64,000 bases of DNA from Clostridia bacterium (lineage in GTDB: Bacteria; Bacillota; Clostridia; Oscillospirales; Acutalibacteraceae), in NCBI GenBank assembly GCA_017435385.1, contig JAFSFB010000009.1:62001-126000 (forward strand), in the 5' to 3' direction. Within the stretch, counting starts at the first letter, position 1. Every line of letters starts with the position of its first letter. Positions 1 to 7,578 of the stretch are shown here, in pieces. The notes beneath the pieces are model-generated. The model was not told the DNA's origin. It saw only the letters and a list, made by a program, of their open reading frames with translations, and made no database searches. The translations under genes and the position numbers were made by a program.

Positions 1-45
1 TGGATCGAAGATTACCTCAAAGAAGGTTACGCTTCGGTTTCATAG
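1..45 (+). CDS. 3' end of an unidentified gene (partial)
   Basis: The first 45 bases read in frame as 14 codons (ending EGYASVS) and a TAG stop, 34 bases before the next gene. It is probably the preceding gene of the hydrogenase operon, where related bacteria carry a NuoE-like subunit or an ATP-binding regulatory protein. Too little is present to choose between these. Confidence 0.45.
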   Translation, partial: WIEDYLKEGYASVS

Positions 46-79
46 ATAAAGTTTATTATTTAAAGAGAGGATAGATATT

Positions 80-451
80 ATGAAATCATTGGCTGAACTT
101 GCTGCTATCAGAGAAAAAATGAAGGACAAGGTCGTTCTTCGTGAAGGCAGCGGCGACATCAGAGTTGTCGTAGGCATGGCTACCTGCGGCATCGCAGCAG
201 GCGCAAGACCCGTTCTCAACGCTTTCGTTGAAGGCGTCAGCAACGCAGGACTCGCAGACAAGGTTATGGTTTCGCAGACAGGCTGCATCGGCGTTTGCCA
301 GTTTGAGCCCGTTGTTGAAATCTACGAAGCAGGCAAAGACAAGGTTACTTACATCAAGATGACTCCCGAAAAGGCTGCTGAAGTTATTGAGAAGCATCTC
401 AAGGGCGGCGCTCCCATTTCGGAATACACAATCACCAACGCTATCTCATAA
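80..451 (+). CDS. hndB: Thioredoxin-like [2Fe-2S] subunit of the hydrogenase complex (HndB-like)
   Basis: 123 aa. Short electron-transfer subunit of the HndABCD/HydABC type of NAD(P)-linked [FeFe] hydrogenase, a soluble cytoplasmic complex. The sequence has the thioredoxin-like ferredoxin pattern: ATCGIAAGARP near residue 35 and QTGCIGVCQFEP near residue 67, followed by an EP(V)VEIY strand and a C-terminal helix ending EKHLKGG. I count only three cysteines (one plus a CxxxC pair) where classical NuoE-type domains have four, so cluster binding may differ or use another ligand. The start has an AGAGAGGAT ribosome site. It lies 17 bases upstream of the NuoF-like gene and is surely co-transcribed. 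Length matches HndB of Desulfovibrio (about 124 aa), which is the basis for the symbol. Confidence 0.85.
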   Translation: MKSLAELAAIREKMKDKVVLREGSGDIRVVVGMATCGIAAGARPVLNAFVEGVSNAGLADKVMVSQTGCIGVCQFEPVVEIYEAGKDKVTYIKMTPEKAAEVIEKHLKGGAPISEYTITNAIS

Positions 452-468
452 TGGAGGTTTAAAGTAAT

Positions 469-2271
469 ATGATTCGTTCTCATGTTTTGATTTGCGGCGG
501 TACCGGCTGTACTTCTTCAGGCAGCAAGGTACTCATGTCCACCTTCGAGAAAGAGCTTGAGAAAAACGGACTTCAGGACGAAGTCAAGATCGTTCAGACC
601 GGTTGCTTCGGTCTTTGCGCTCTCGGTCCCGTTGTTATCATCTACCCCGAAGGAACTTTCTACAGCAGAGTTGAAGAAAAAGACGTTGCTGAAATCGTTT
701 CCGAACACCTTCTCAAGGGTCGTCTTGTTGACAGACTCGTTTACAAGGATGTTGACGAAAGCATCGTTGAAGAAGCAGGCAAGGCTGTTTCGCTTAACGA
801 CACAAACTTCTATAAGACCCAGAAGAGAGTTGCTCTTCGCAACTGCGGTCTTATCGACCCCGAAAACATTGACGAATATATCGCAATGGACGGTTATGCT
901 GCTCTCGGCAAGGTTCTCACAGAAATGACTCCTCAGGATGTTATCAAGGAAGTCATCGACTCAGGCCTCAGAGGCAGAGGCGGCGGCGGTTTCCCCACCG
1001 GCAGAAAGTGGAGCTTCACGGCTGCAAATTCCGCTGACCAGAAATATGTTGTATGTAACGCTGACGAAGGCGACCCCGGCGCATTCATGGACCGTTCCGT
1101 TCTTGAAGGCGACCCCCACTGCCTTATCGAAGCTATGACGATCTGCGGCTACGCAACAGGCGCAACCGAAGGTTATGTATATGTCCGTGCCGAATATCCC
1201 ATCGCTGTCAAGCGTCTTCAGATTGCTATCGAGCAGGCTAAGGAATACGGCCTTCTCGGCAAGAACATCTTTGATTCAGGCTTTGACTTTGATCTTCACA
1301 TCCGTCTCGGCGCAGGCGCATTCGTTTGCGGTGAAGAAACAGCTCTTATGACCTCGATCGAAGGTAACAGAGGCGAGCCCCGCCCCAGACCTCCCTATCC
1401 CGCAGTCAAGGGTCTTTTCGGCAAGCCCACAACCGAAAACAACGTTGAAACCTTCGCAAACATTCCTCAGATCATCCTCAAGGGTGCTGACTGGTTTGCT
1501 TCAATGGGTACAGAAAAATCAAAGGGCACAAAGGTATTCGCGCTCGGCGGCAAGATCGAAAACACAGGTCTTGTTGAAATTCCCATGGGTACAACTCTGC
1601 GTGAGATCATCTATGATATCGGCGGCGGCATTCCCAACGGCAAGAAGTTCAAGGCTGCTCAGACAGGCGGTCCCTCCGGCGGATGTATCCCTGCAAGCCT
1701 TATCGATACAGAAATCGACTACGATAACCTCACAGCTATCGGCTGCATGATGGGTTCGGGCGGTCTTATCGTTATGGACGAAGACAACTGCATGGTTGAC
1801 ATCGCCAAGTTCTTCCTCGATTTCACGATCGACGAATCCTGCGGTAAGTGCTCACCCTGCCGTATCGGTACAAAGCGCATGATGGAAATTCTCGAGAAGA
1901 TCACCGACGGTAACGGAACTCTTGAAGACCTCGACAAGCTTGAAGAACTCGCTTATTACATCAAGGAGAACTCTCTCTGCGGTCTTGGTCAGACAGCTCC
2001 CAACCCCGTTCTTGCAACTCTCAAGTTCTTCCGTGACGAATATGTTGCTCACGTTGTTGACAAGAAGTGCCCCGCAGGTGTCTGCAAGAGCCTTCTTAAC
2101 TATGTTATTGACGCTGACAAGTGTAAGGGATGTACTCTCTGTGCAAGAAAGTGCCCCGCAGGCGCAATCAGCGGCACAGTCAAGAACCCCCATGTTATCG
2201 ATACAACCAAGTGCATTAAGTGCGGTGCTTGCATTGATTCCTGTAAGTTCGGCGCAATCAGCAAAGCTTAA
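469..2271 (+). CDS. hndC: NuoF-like NADH-binding/diaphorase subunit of the hydrogenase (HndC/HydB)
   Basis: 600 aa. Flavoprotein subunit that oxidises NAD(P)H and passes electrons to the hydrogenase subunit. Domains in order: N-terminal thioredoxin-like [2Fe-2S] domain (residues 1-90; CGGTGC and QTGCFGLC), NuoF FMN/NADH domain (about 130-400) with GLRGRGGGGFPTGRKW and the NADH/FMN loop CNADEGDPGAFMDR, SLBB-like region, the NuoF [4Fe-4S] site ESCGKCSPCRIGT, and a C-terminal two-cluster ferredoxin domain (CKGCTLCARKCPAGA and CIKCGACIDSC, about 545-600). This fused arrangement is normal for HydB/HndC proteins and distinguishes them from complex I NuoF. RBS ATGGAGG lies 10 bases before the ATG. 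The stop is followed after 2 bases by the RBS of the hydrogenase gene. Confidence 0.95.
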   Translation: MIRSHVLICGGTGCTSSGSKVLMSTFEKELEKNGLQDEVKIVQTGCFGLCALGPVVIIYPEGTFYSRVEEKDVAEIVSEHLLKGRLVDRLVYKDVDESIVEEAGKAVSLNDTNFYKTQKRVALRNCGLIDPENIDEYIAMDGYAALGKVLTEMTPQDVIKEVIDSGLRGRGGGGFPTGRKWSFTAANSADQKYVVCNADEGDPGAFMDRSVLEGDPHCLIEAMTICGYATGATEGYVYVRAEYPIAVKRLQIAIEQAKEYGLLGKNIFDSGFDFDLHIRLGAGAFVCGEETALMTSIEGNRGEPRPRPPYPAVKGLFGKPTTENNVETFANIPQIILKGADWFASMGTEKSKGTKVFALGGKIENTGLVEIPMGTTLREIIYDIGGGIPNGKKFKAAQTGGPSGGCIPASLIDTEIDYDNLTAIGCMMGSGGLIVMDEDNCMVDIAKFFLDFTIDESCGKCSPCRIGTKRMMEILEKITDGNGTLEDLDKLEELAYYIKENSLCGLGQTAPNPVLATLKFFRDEYVAHVVDKKCPAGVCKSLLNYVIDADKCKGCTLCARKCPAGAISGTVKNPHVIDTTKCIKCGACIDSCKFGAISKA

Positions 2272-2289
2272 TTGAGGAGGCATAAACTA

Positions 2290-4041
2290 ATGGAAATGGT
2301 AAACATTAAAATAAACAATATGCCCCTGAGCGTTCCCAGTGGCATTACGATCCTTGAAGCTGCAAGATATGCGGGTATCGAAATCCCCACTCTCTGCTAC
2401 CTCAAGGAACTCAACGAGATCGGCGCTTGCCGTATCTGCATGGTTGAGGTTAAGGGCGCACGCTCCCTTGTTTCCGCCTGCGTTTTCCCCGTAAACGAAG
2501 GCATGGAAGTTTTCACAAACACAGAAAAGGTCAGAAAGAGCCGCAAGATGACTCTTGAACTCATCCTTTCTACTCACAGAAAAGAGTGCCTCTCCTGCGT
2601 AAGAAGCGGTAACTGCGAGCTTCAGAAGCTCTGCAAGGACTACGGCGTTGCTGACGAAAAGGTTTTTGAAGGTGCATACCCCGAGTTTCAGTATGACGAA
2701 TCCGCTCCCCATATGATCAGAGATAACAGCAAGTGCATTCTCTGCCGCCGCTGCGTTGCAGCCTGCGACAATCAGGCAATCAGCGTTATCGGCGCAAACG
2801 CAAGAGGCTTTGATACTCATATCGGCTCACCCTTTGAGCTTCCTCTTTATGATTACAGCTGCGTATCCTGCGGTCAGTGTATCGTTCACTGCCCCGTCGG
2901 TGCTCTCTATGAGAAGGACGACACCGCAAAGGTATTTGAAGTAATCAACGATCCCGAAAAGTTCGTTGTTGTCAACACAGCTCCTTCAATCAGAGTTACT
3001 CTCGGCGAAGCTTTCGGCAACGAGATCGGCACAAACGTAACCGGTAAGATGGTAGCTGCTCTTCGCCGCCTCGGCTTCACAAAGGTATTCGATACCGACT
3101 TCTCCGCTGACCTCACAATTCTCGAGGAAGCAAACGAGCTTCTTGACAGAATCAACAACGGCGGAACTCTTCCCCTCATCACATCCTGCTCACCCGGTTG
3201 GGTCAAGTATTGCGAGCATTACTATCCCGAACAGCTTGCTCACCTTTCAAGCTGCAAATCTCCTCAGCAGATGTTCGGCGCTGTTATCAAGACATGGTAC
3301 GCTAAGAAGATGAACCTTGATCCCAAGGACATCGTTGTTGTTTCCATCATGCCCTGCACAGCCAAGAAGTTTGAAACAGGCAGAGCTGACCAGTCCGCAA
3401 GCGGTTATGCCGATGTTGACTATGCTCTGACAACCCGTGAGCTTGCAAGAATGATCGAAACTGCAGGCATCAACTTCAACGCACTTCCCGACGAAGAATT
3501 TGACAATCCCCTCGGCGAAGGCACCGGCGCAGGCGTTATCTTCGGCGCAACGGGCGGCGTTATGGAAGCTGCTCTCAGAACAGCAGTTGAAACTCTCACC
3601 GGCGAAGAACTCAAGAACCTTGAATTCACAGAGGTCAGAGGCACAGAAGGTCTTAAAGAAGCAACTTACACCGTTGCAGGCATGGAAGTCAAGGTTTGCG
3701 CAGCAAGCGGTCTTTCCAATGCAAAGAAGGTTATGGACGACATCAAGGCAGGCAAGTCAGAATATCACTTCGTTGAGATCATGGCATGCCCCGGCGGCTG
3801 CGTAAACGGCGGCGGTCAGCCCACTCAGCCCGCAAGCGTTCACAACTTCGTTGACCTCAAGGCTATCAGAGGACAGGCTCTCTACGAGGCAGACAAGAAT
3901 CTTCCCGTCAGAAAGTCCCACGAAAGCGAAGCAGTCAAGGCTGTTTATGCTGAGTACTTTGAGAAGCCCGGCAGCCACATTGCTCACGAGGTTCTTCACA
4001 CTCATTATGTTGCAAGAGGCATCTATAACGAGAAGAAATAA
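2290..4041 (+). CDS. hydA: [FeFe] hydrogenase catalytic subunit
   Basis: 583 aa. Catalyses reversible H2 formation/oxidation in the cytoplasm. Domains: N-terminal plant-type [2Fe-2S] domain (CYLKELNEIGACRICMVEV), His-ligated [4Fe-4S] (HRKECLSCVRSGNCELQKLC), two-cluster ferredoxin (CILCRRCVAAC, CVSCGQCIVHCP), then the H-cluster domain with all three signatures: TSCSPGW at residue 298, MPCTAKK at 354 and MACPGGCVNGGGQP at 498. The C-terminal small-subunit-like segment is fused (ALYEADK to the end). The start is set at 2290 because GAGGAGG at 2274-2280 sits 9 bases upstream; a longer in-frame reading from TTG 2272 would overlap the RBS. With hndB and hndC it forms a group A3-type, probably electron-bifurcating enzyme; bifurcation itself is inference. 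Confidence 0.97.
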   Translation: MEMVNIKINNMPLSVPSGITILEAARYAGIEIPTLCYLKELNEIGACRICMVEVKGARSLVSACVFPVNEGMEVFTNTEKVRKSRKMTLELILSTHRKECLSCVRSGNCELQKLCKDYGVADEKVFEGAYPEFQYDESAPHMIRDNSKCILCRRCVAACDNQAISVIGANARGFDTHIGSPFELPLYDYSCVSCGQCIVHCPVGALYEKDDTAKVFEVINDPEKFVVVNTAPSIRVTLGEAFGNEIGTNVTGKMVAALRRLGFTKVFDTDFSADLTILEEANELLDRINNGGTLPLITSCSPGWVKYCEHYYPEQLAHLSSCKSPQQMFGAVIKTWYAKKMNLDPKDIVVVSIMPCTAKKFETGRADQSASGYADVDYALTTRELARMIETAGINFNALPDEEFDNPLGEGTGAGVIFGATGGVMEAALRTAVETLTGEELKNLEFTEVRGTEGLKEATYTVAGMEVKVCAASGLSNAKKVMDDIKAGKSEYHFVEIMACPGGCVNGGGQPTQPASVHNFVDLKAIRGQALYEADKNLPVRKSHESEAVKAVYAEYFEKPGSHIAHEVLHTHYVARGIYNEKK

Positions 4042-4059
4042 TCTCATATAACGATCAAT

Positions 4060-4093
4060 CCCCGAAGCACCTGAAGTGCCTCGGGGATTTTTT
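4060..4093 (+). terminator. Terminator of the hydrogenase operon
   Basis: CCCCGA-GCAC stem with a CTGAA loop, closed by GTGC-TCGGGG and followed by ATTTTTTG, 18 bases after the hydA stop. Confidence 0.9.
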
Positions 4094-4098
4094 GCGGC

Positions 4099-4126
4099 AA
4101 AAAAGCGGACTGCCGAAGCAGTCCGC
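4099..4126 (-). terminator. Terminator of the alcohol dehydrogenase gene
   Basis: Perfect 9-bp stem GCGGACTGC / GCAGTCCGC with a CGAA loop. Read on the minus strand it is followed by TTTTTT. It lies just beyond the stop at 4145, back to back with the hydA terminator. Confidence 0.9.
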
Positions 4127-4144
4127 ATAAAGAATTTGTATAAA

Positions 4145-5362
4145 TCAGAAATCAACTCTGAGGTCGTAATAGCAGCACTTGAAGAGCTTTTCCATTTCCT
4201 CAACAGAGGGCTGACGGGGGTTGGAGCCTGTGCAGGCATCGCCGACAGCGTTCTTTGCGATCTCGGGAAGTCTTTCAAGGAATACTTCCTCAGGAACAAA
4301 GCCCTGCTCAGCATAATAGCTGTCTGCACCGTAGTTCTTGATGCACTGAGGAATGTTGAGCTTATCGTTCATGCCTCTGAGATACTGAATGAGGTTTTCA
4401 ACCTTGTCAGCAACTGTTTCGCCGCCAAGACCGATGAAATCAGCGATCTTTGCATATCTCTTTGCTGCGGATTCAACCTTTGCGTTGAACTCGATAACCT
4501 TGGGAAGATACATTGCGTTTGCGGCACCGTGGATGATATGTGCGCCGAAATCGTCAAATGCAGCACCGGTCTTATGAGCCATTGAGTGAACGATACCGAG
4601 AAGAGCATTTGAGAATGCCATGCCTGCAAGGCACTGTGCGTTGTGCATTCTCTCTCTTGCACCGTTGTCACCGTTATAAGAATCAACGAGATGCTCGTCG
4701 ATCATTGAAATTGCGTGGAGAGCAAGGGGATCCGTGTAATCGCAGTTGCAGGTTGAAACATATGCTTCAACAGCATGTGTCATAGCGTCCATACCTGTGT
4801 GAGCAACGAGCTTCTTGGGCATTGTTTCTGCAAGCTCGGAGTCAACGATTGCGATGTCGGGAGTGATCTCAAAGTCTGCAAGAGGATACTTGATACCCTT
4901 TTCATAGTCTGTGATAACCGAGAAAGCGGTAACCTCAGTTGCTGTGCCCGAAGTAGAGGGAATAGCAACAAAGCGAGCCTTCTGACGGAGCTCGGGGATA
5001 CCGAATACCTTGCACATTTCTTCAAATGTGATTTCGGGATATTCATACTTGATCCACATCGCCTTTGCAGCGTCGATGGGTGAACCGCCGCCCATAGCAA
5101 CGATCCAGTCGGGCTCAAATTCCTGCATAACTGCAGCACCCTTCATAACTGTATCAACCGAGGGATCGGGCTCGATTCCTTCAAAAAGCTTGACTTCCAT
5201 GCCGGCTTCTTCGAGATAGGAAACGACCTTATCAAGGAAACCGAACTTCTTCATTGAACCGCCGCCAACGCAAACGATCGCTTTCTTGCCCTTGAGTGTC
5301 TTGAGGATTTCAACTGAACCTTTGCCGTGGTAGAGATCTCTGGGTAATGTGAATCTTGCCAT
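4145..5362 (-). CDS. Iron-containing alcohol dehydrogenase
   Basis: 405 aa. NAD(P)H-dependent reduction of an aldehyde to an alcohol in fermentation. Family III (iron-containing) ADH signs: NAD-binding GGGSPIDAAKAM near residue 95, metal-ligand segment DAMTHAVEAY near 190-200, and HSMAHKTGAAFDDFGAHIIHGAANA, whose histidines complete the Fe site. The full sequence resembles the ADH half of AdhE and butanol dehydrogenases, but there is no aldehyde dehydrogenase domain. The start is placed at the second of two nearby ATGs: AGGAGGA ends 9 bases before it but only 3 bases before the first ATG (5368). It converges on the hydrogenase operon and is monocistronic. The true substrate cannot be read from the sequence. 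Confidence 0.93.
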   Translation of the reverse strand: MARFTLPRDLYHGKGSVEILKTLKGKKAIVCVGGGSMKKFGFLDKVVSYLEEAGMEVKLFEGIEPDPSVDTVMKGAAVMQEFEPDWIVAMGGGSPIDAAKAMWIKYEYPEITFEEMCKVFGIPELRQKARFVAIPSTSGTATEVTAFSVITDYEKGIKYPLADFEITPDIAIVDSELAETMPKKLVAHTGMDAMTHAVEAYVSTCNCDYTDPLALHAISMIDEHLVDSYNGDNGARERMHNAQCLAGMAFSNALLGIVHSMAHKTGAAFDDFGAHIIHGAANAMYLPKVIEFNAKVESAAKRYAKIADFIGLGGETVADKVENLIQYLRGMNDKLNIPQCIKNYGADSYYAEQGFVPEEVFLERLPEIAKNAVGDACTGSNPRQPSVEEMEKLFKCCYYDLRVDF

Positions 5363-5496
5363 TTTCATTTTCCTCCTGTTATCGGCTTCACTTTAAATTA
5401 CGCAAAGCCCAAATTTTTACGATATAATTATATCAAAAAAACTGCAAATAAGTGAAATATAAAAAAAGTATGGCTCTATAAACTTTATGATATAAA

Positions 5497-5533
5497 AGCG
5501 GCGTTTCTGATGTTTTTCTCATGAAACGCCGCT
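5497..5533 (-). terminator. Terminator of the LysR gene
   Basis: 11-bp stem AGCGGCGTTTC / GAAACGCCGCT with a 15-base loop, followed on the minus strand by TTTATATC. It lies 11 bases after the LysR stop. Confidence 0.75.
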
Positions 5534-5543
5534 CGGTAATTAT

Positions 5544-6473
5544 TCAGTTTTCAAGAACATTCTTCCTCGCCTTGCAGACCTCGTCAATGAACATTTTGTC
5601 AAGCTCTGAAAGCTTATAGCCGTTTCTGTAAACAAGAACATCCTTATAGATCTTGCCATTACCCTCGCATTTGAGCTGAACAAGATTATATTTTTCAAGC
5701 AGCTCCTCAGGAATCGGTGAAACCCACATAAACGTTGTGGGAACCTTTTCAAGCAGATCGAACTGACTTCCTCTTTCAAAAACAAAAATATGCTTGTCAA
5801 CCGATTCGGAAAGCTCCGCTCTTTTGACATCGATCATGGGAAGCGAAGGTACATAGGGATCGGCATGAGAAATTTCGATGAAATCCGACAGATCCGAGGG
5901 TTCGATCTTTTCGCAAAGCGCAAGCGGACTGTTTTTGGATACAAGCAGAACATACGAAAACTCATTTATAATTTCATGGGTGAGCTTCTTCTCCCTGAAC
6001 ATCGAAACGAAATATTTTTCAAACGCCGACTGATATCGGATAATTCCGAGATTATAGTCCTCCTTGATAATGTTGTTGATCGTACGCATGGAGTTTGTTT
6101 CTTTATAGAAAATGTCGGCAGGCTGCTCCGTGCTGATATTCTTTGAAAACTCGGTGAACGCTTTGGCAATATAGCTCGCTCTCGGCACACTGACAGAGAA
6201 GCGCTGCTTCGGCTTTTTTCCGTTCTGATAAATAGCCTCGACCTCTTCAACCTGAGAAATGATTCTTTTTGCATAGCGAAGGAACTCCTCACCCTCGGGA
6301 GTGACGGTGATGCCCTTGCTCGTTCTCTTGAATATCGTTATTCCGAGAGCCTCTTCAAGCTCCTTGACGGCTCTGCTGAGGTTCGGCTGAGCCATATAAA
6401 GGTTCTCCGCCGCCTTGCTGATCGACTTCGTTCTCGCTATTTCGACCGCATATTTCAGATGGACTATATTCAT
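5544..6473 (-). CDS. LysR-family transcriptional regulator
   Basis: 309 aa. N-terminal winged helix-turn-helix (residues 1-60; KSISKAAENLYMAQPNLSRAV is the HTH, GITIFKRTSKGITVTPEGEEFL the wing), a linker helix, and a periplasmic-binding-like effector domain from about residue 90. It starts at 6473, 10 bases downstream of the stop of the sugar epimerase gene on the same strand, so the two are very likely co-transcribed. Because LysR proteins usually control neighbouring genes, the epimerase, the divergent radical SAM gene at 7579 and the downstream alcohol dehydrogenase are all candidate targets. The effector is unknown. Confidence 0.92.
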   Translation of the reverse strand: MNIVHLKYAVEIARTKSISKAAENLYMAQPNLSRAVKELEEALGITIFKRTSKGITVTPEGEEFLRYAKRIISQVEEVEAIYQNGKKPKQRFSVSVPRASYIAKAFTEFSKNISTEQPADIFYKETNSMRTINNIIKEDYNLGIIRYQSAFEKYFVSMFREKKLTHEIINEFSYVLLVSKNSPLALCEKIEPSDLSDFIEISHADPYVPSLPMIDVKRAELSESVDKHIFVFERGSQFDLLEKVPTTFMWVSPIPEELLEKYNLVQLKCEGNGKIYKDVLVYRNGYKLSELDKMFIDEVCKARKNVLEN

Positions 6474-6483
6474 TTATCTCACC

Positions 6484-7419
6484 TTATATGTTTGAATACT
6501 GATTATTTTTGATTATCTGATAAGCCTTTTTCAGCTCCTGTATTCCGTCGTCAAGAGAATAAAGAGGTTTCCAGCCGAGCGACTCGAGCTTTTCGTTGGA
6601 AACGATATAGTTTCTCTTGTCGGGATCCTCTCCGACGGGAGCTTCGATATAGACAAACTTTGGAATATGGAGCTTGATTTTTTCGCAGAGCTCGATTTTG
6701 GAAAGGTTGGAATCCGAAAGGCCGCAGTTATGAGTGCCGCCTTCCATCTTTTCAAAATTCTCGATCGCAAACCAGAAAGCGTTTGCCGCATCCCTGACAT
6801 GAAGATAGTTTCTCTTGAAGCTGCCTTCAAAAATGACGATCGTTCTGTCAAAAACCGCTCTGTAAACAAAATCGTTGACCAGCAGGTCTGTTCTCATTCT
6901 CGGAGAAGCGCCGAAAAGAGTTGCAAAACGGAAAGCAGTAGTTCCGCTTTCGCTGAGCACCGCCGCCTCTGCCTCGACCTTGCTTTTACCGTAAATGGAG
7001 ATCGGCTTTATCGGAGAATTCTCCGTGCAGAAATTCTCGCCTTCGCCGAGACCGTAGCCGCTGTTAGTGCAGGGAAAAATAATTCTCTGTCCTTTTTCTC
7101 TTAACCTGAGAATCATTTTCACGGCATCGAGATTGATCGAATAAGCCGAGCATGCCTCTTTGTCACAAATCGGGAAGCCCGCAAGCGCCGCAAGAGGAAT
7201 GATATAGTCCTTGCCCTTCATGGCTTCTCTGACCGCTGATTCATTCCTTGCATCAGCATTGATCATCTCAAAATTTTCGTTTGAGCAGCATTCAAGCAGG
7301 GAATTCTGATTATAGAAAAAATTGTCAAGAACGGTAACTCTGCAGCCCTTTGAAAGAAGAAGAGGAACAAGAACCGAGCCTATGTAACCTGCACCGCCCG
7401 TAACCAGAATGTTAAGCAT
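6484..7419 (-). CDS. NAD-dependent sugar epimerase/dehydratase (extended SDR)
   Basis: 311 aa. Rossmann-fold nucleotide-sugar modifying enzyme. It shows the NAD-binding GGAGYIG at residues 8-14, an acidic residue after strand 2 (VTVLDNF), the AALAG segment, and the catalytic YGKSK (Tyr-x-x-x-Lys) near residue 142. The C-terminal half has a substrate-binding pattern (RNYLHVRDAANAF). RBS GGAAGTG lies upstream of the ATG. Divergent from the radical SAM gene at 7579 and adjacent to a heptose-type nucleotide-sugar operon, so it probably converts an NDP-heptose or related NDP-sugar; the exact reaction (epimerisation, dehydration or reduction) cannot be assigned. Confidence 0.88.
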   Translation of the reverse strand: MLNILVTGGAGYIGSVLVPLLLSKGCRVTVLDNFFYNQNSLLECCSNENFEMINADARNESAVREAMKGKDYIIPLAALAGFPICDKEACSAYSINLDAVKMILRLREKGQRIIFPCTNSGYGLGEGENFCTENSPIKPISIYGKSKVEAEAAVLSESGTTAFRFATLFGASPRMRTDLLVNDFVYRAVFDRTIVIFEGSFKRNYLHVRDAANAFWFAIENFEKMEGGTHNCGLSDSNLSKIELCEKIKLHIPKFVYIEAPVGEDPDKRNYIVSNEKLESLGWKPLYSLDDGIQELKKAYQIIKNNQYSNI

Positions 7420-7515
7420 TTTTTCACTTCCATATAATTAATTACAATATATTTTATCACTTTGTTTTCGGTTAGTCAATGAGGGCTTGAATTTTTATTA
7501 CTCAATGCGGTTTTG

Positions 7516-7544
7516 TTGACTTTAAACCTTATAAATGATATAAT
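7516..7544 (+). promoter_or_regulatory. Promoter of the plus-strand radical SAM pair
   Basis: TTGACT (7516-7521), 17-base spacer, perfect TATAAT (7539-7544), 34 bases before the GTG start. It sits in the divergent gap with the epimerase-LysR operon, a natural place for LysR control. Confidence 0.8.
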
Positions 7545-7578
7545 TATAAGGTTAAATATGATGAAAGGAGCATCGGCG

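Noticed and set aside
4060-4126. Small RNA between hydA and the alcohol dehydrogenase
   Set aside because: The two hairpins are back-to-back terminators for the converging genes and explain the whole gap.
4076-4585. 169-codon plus-strand frame over the alcohol dehydrogenase 3' end
   Set aside because: Begins inside the terminator of hydA and is the complement of conserved ADH sequence.
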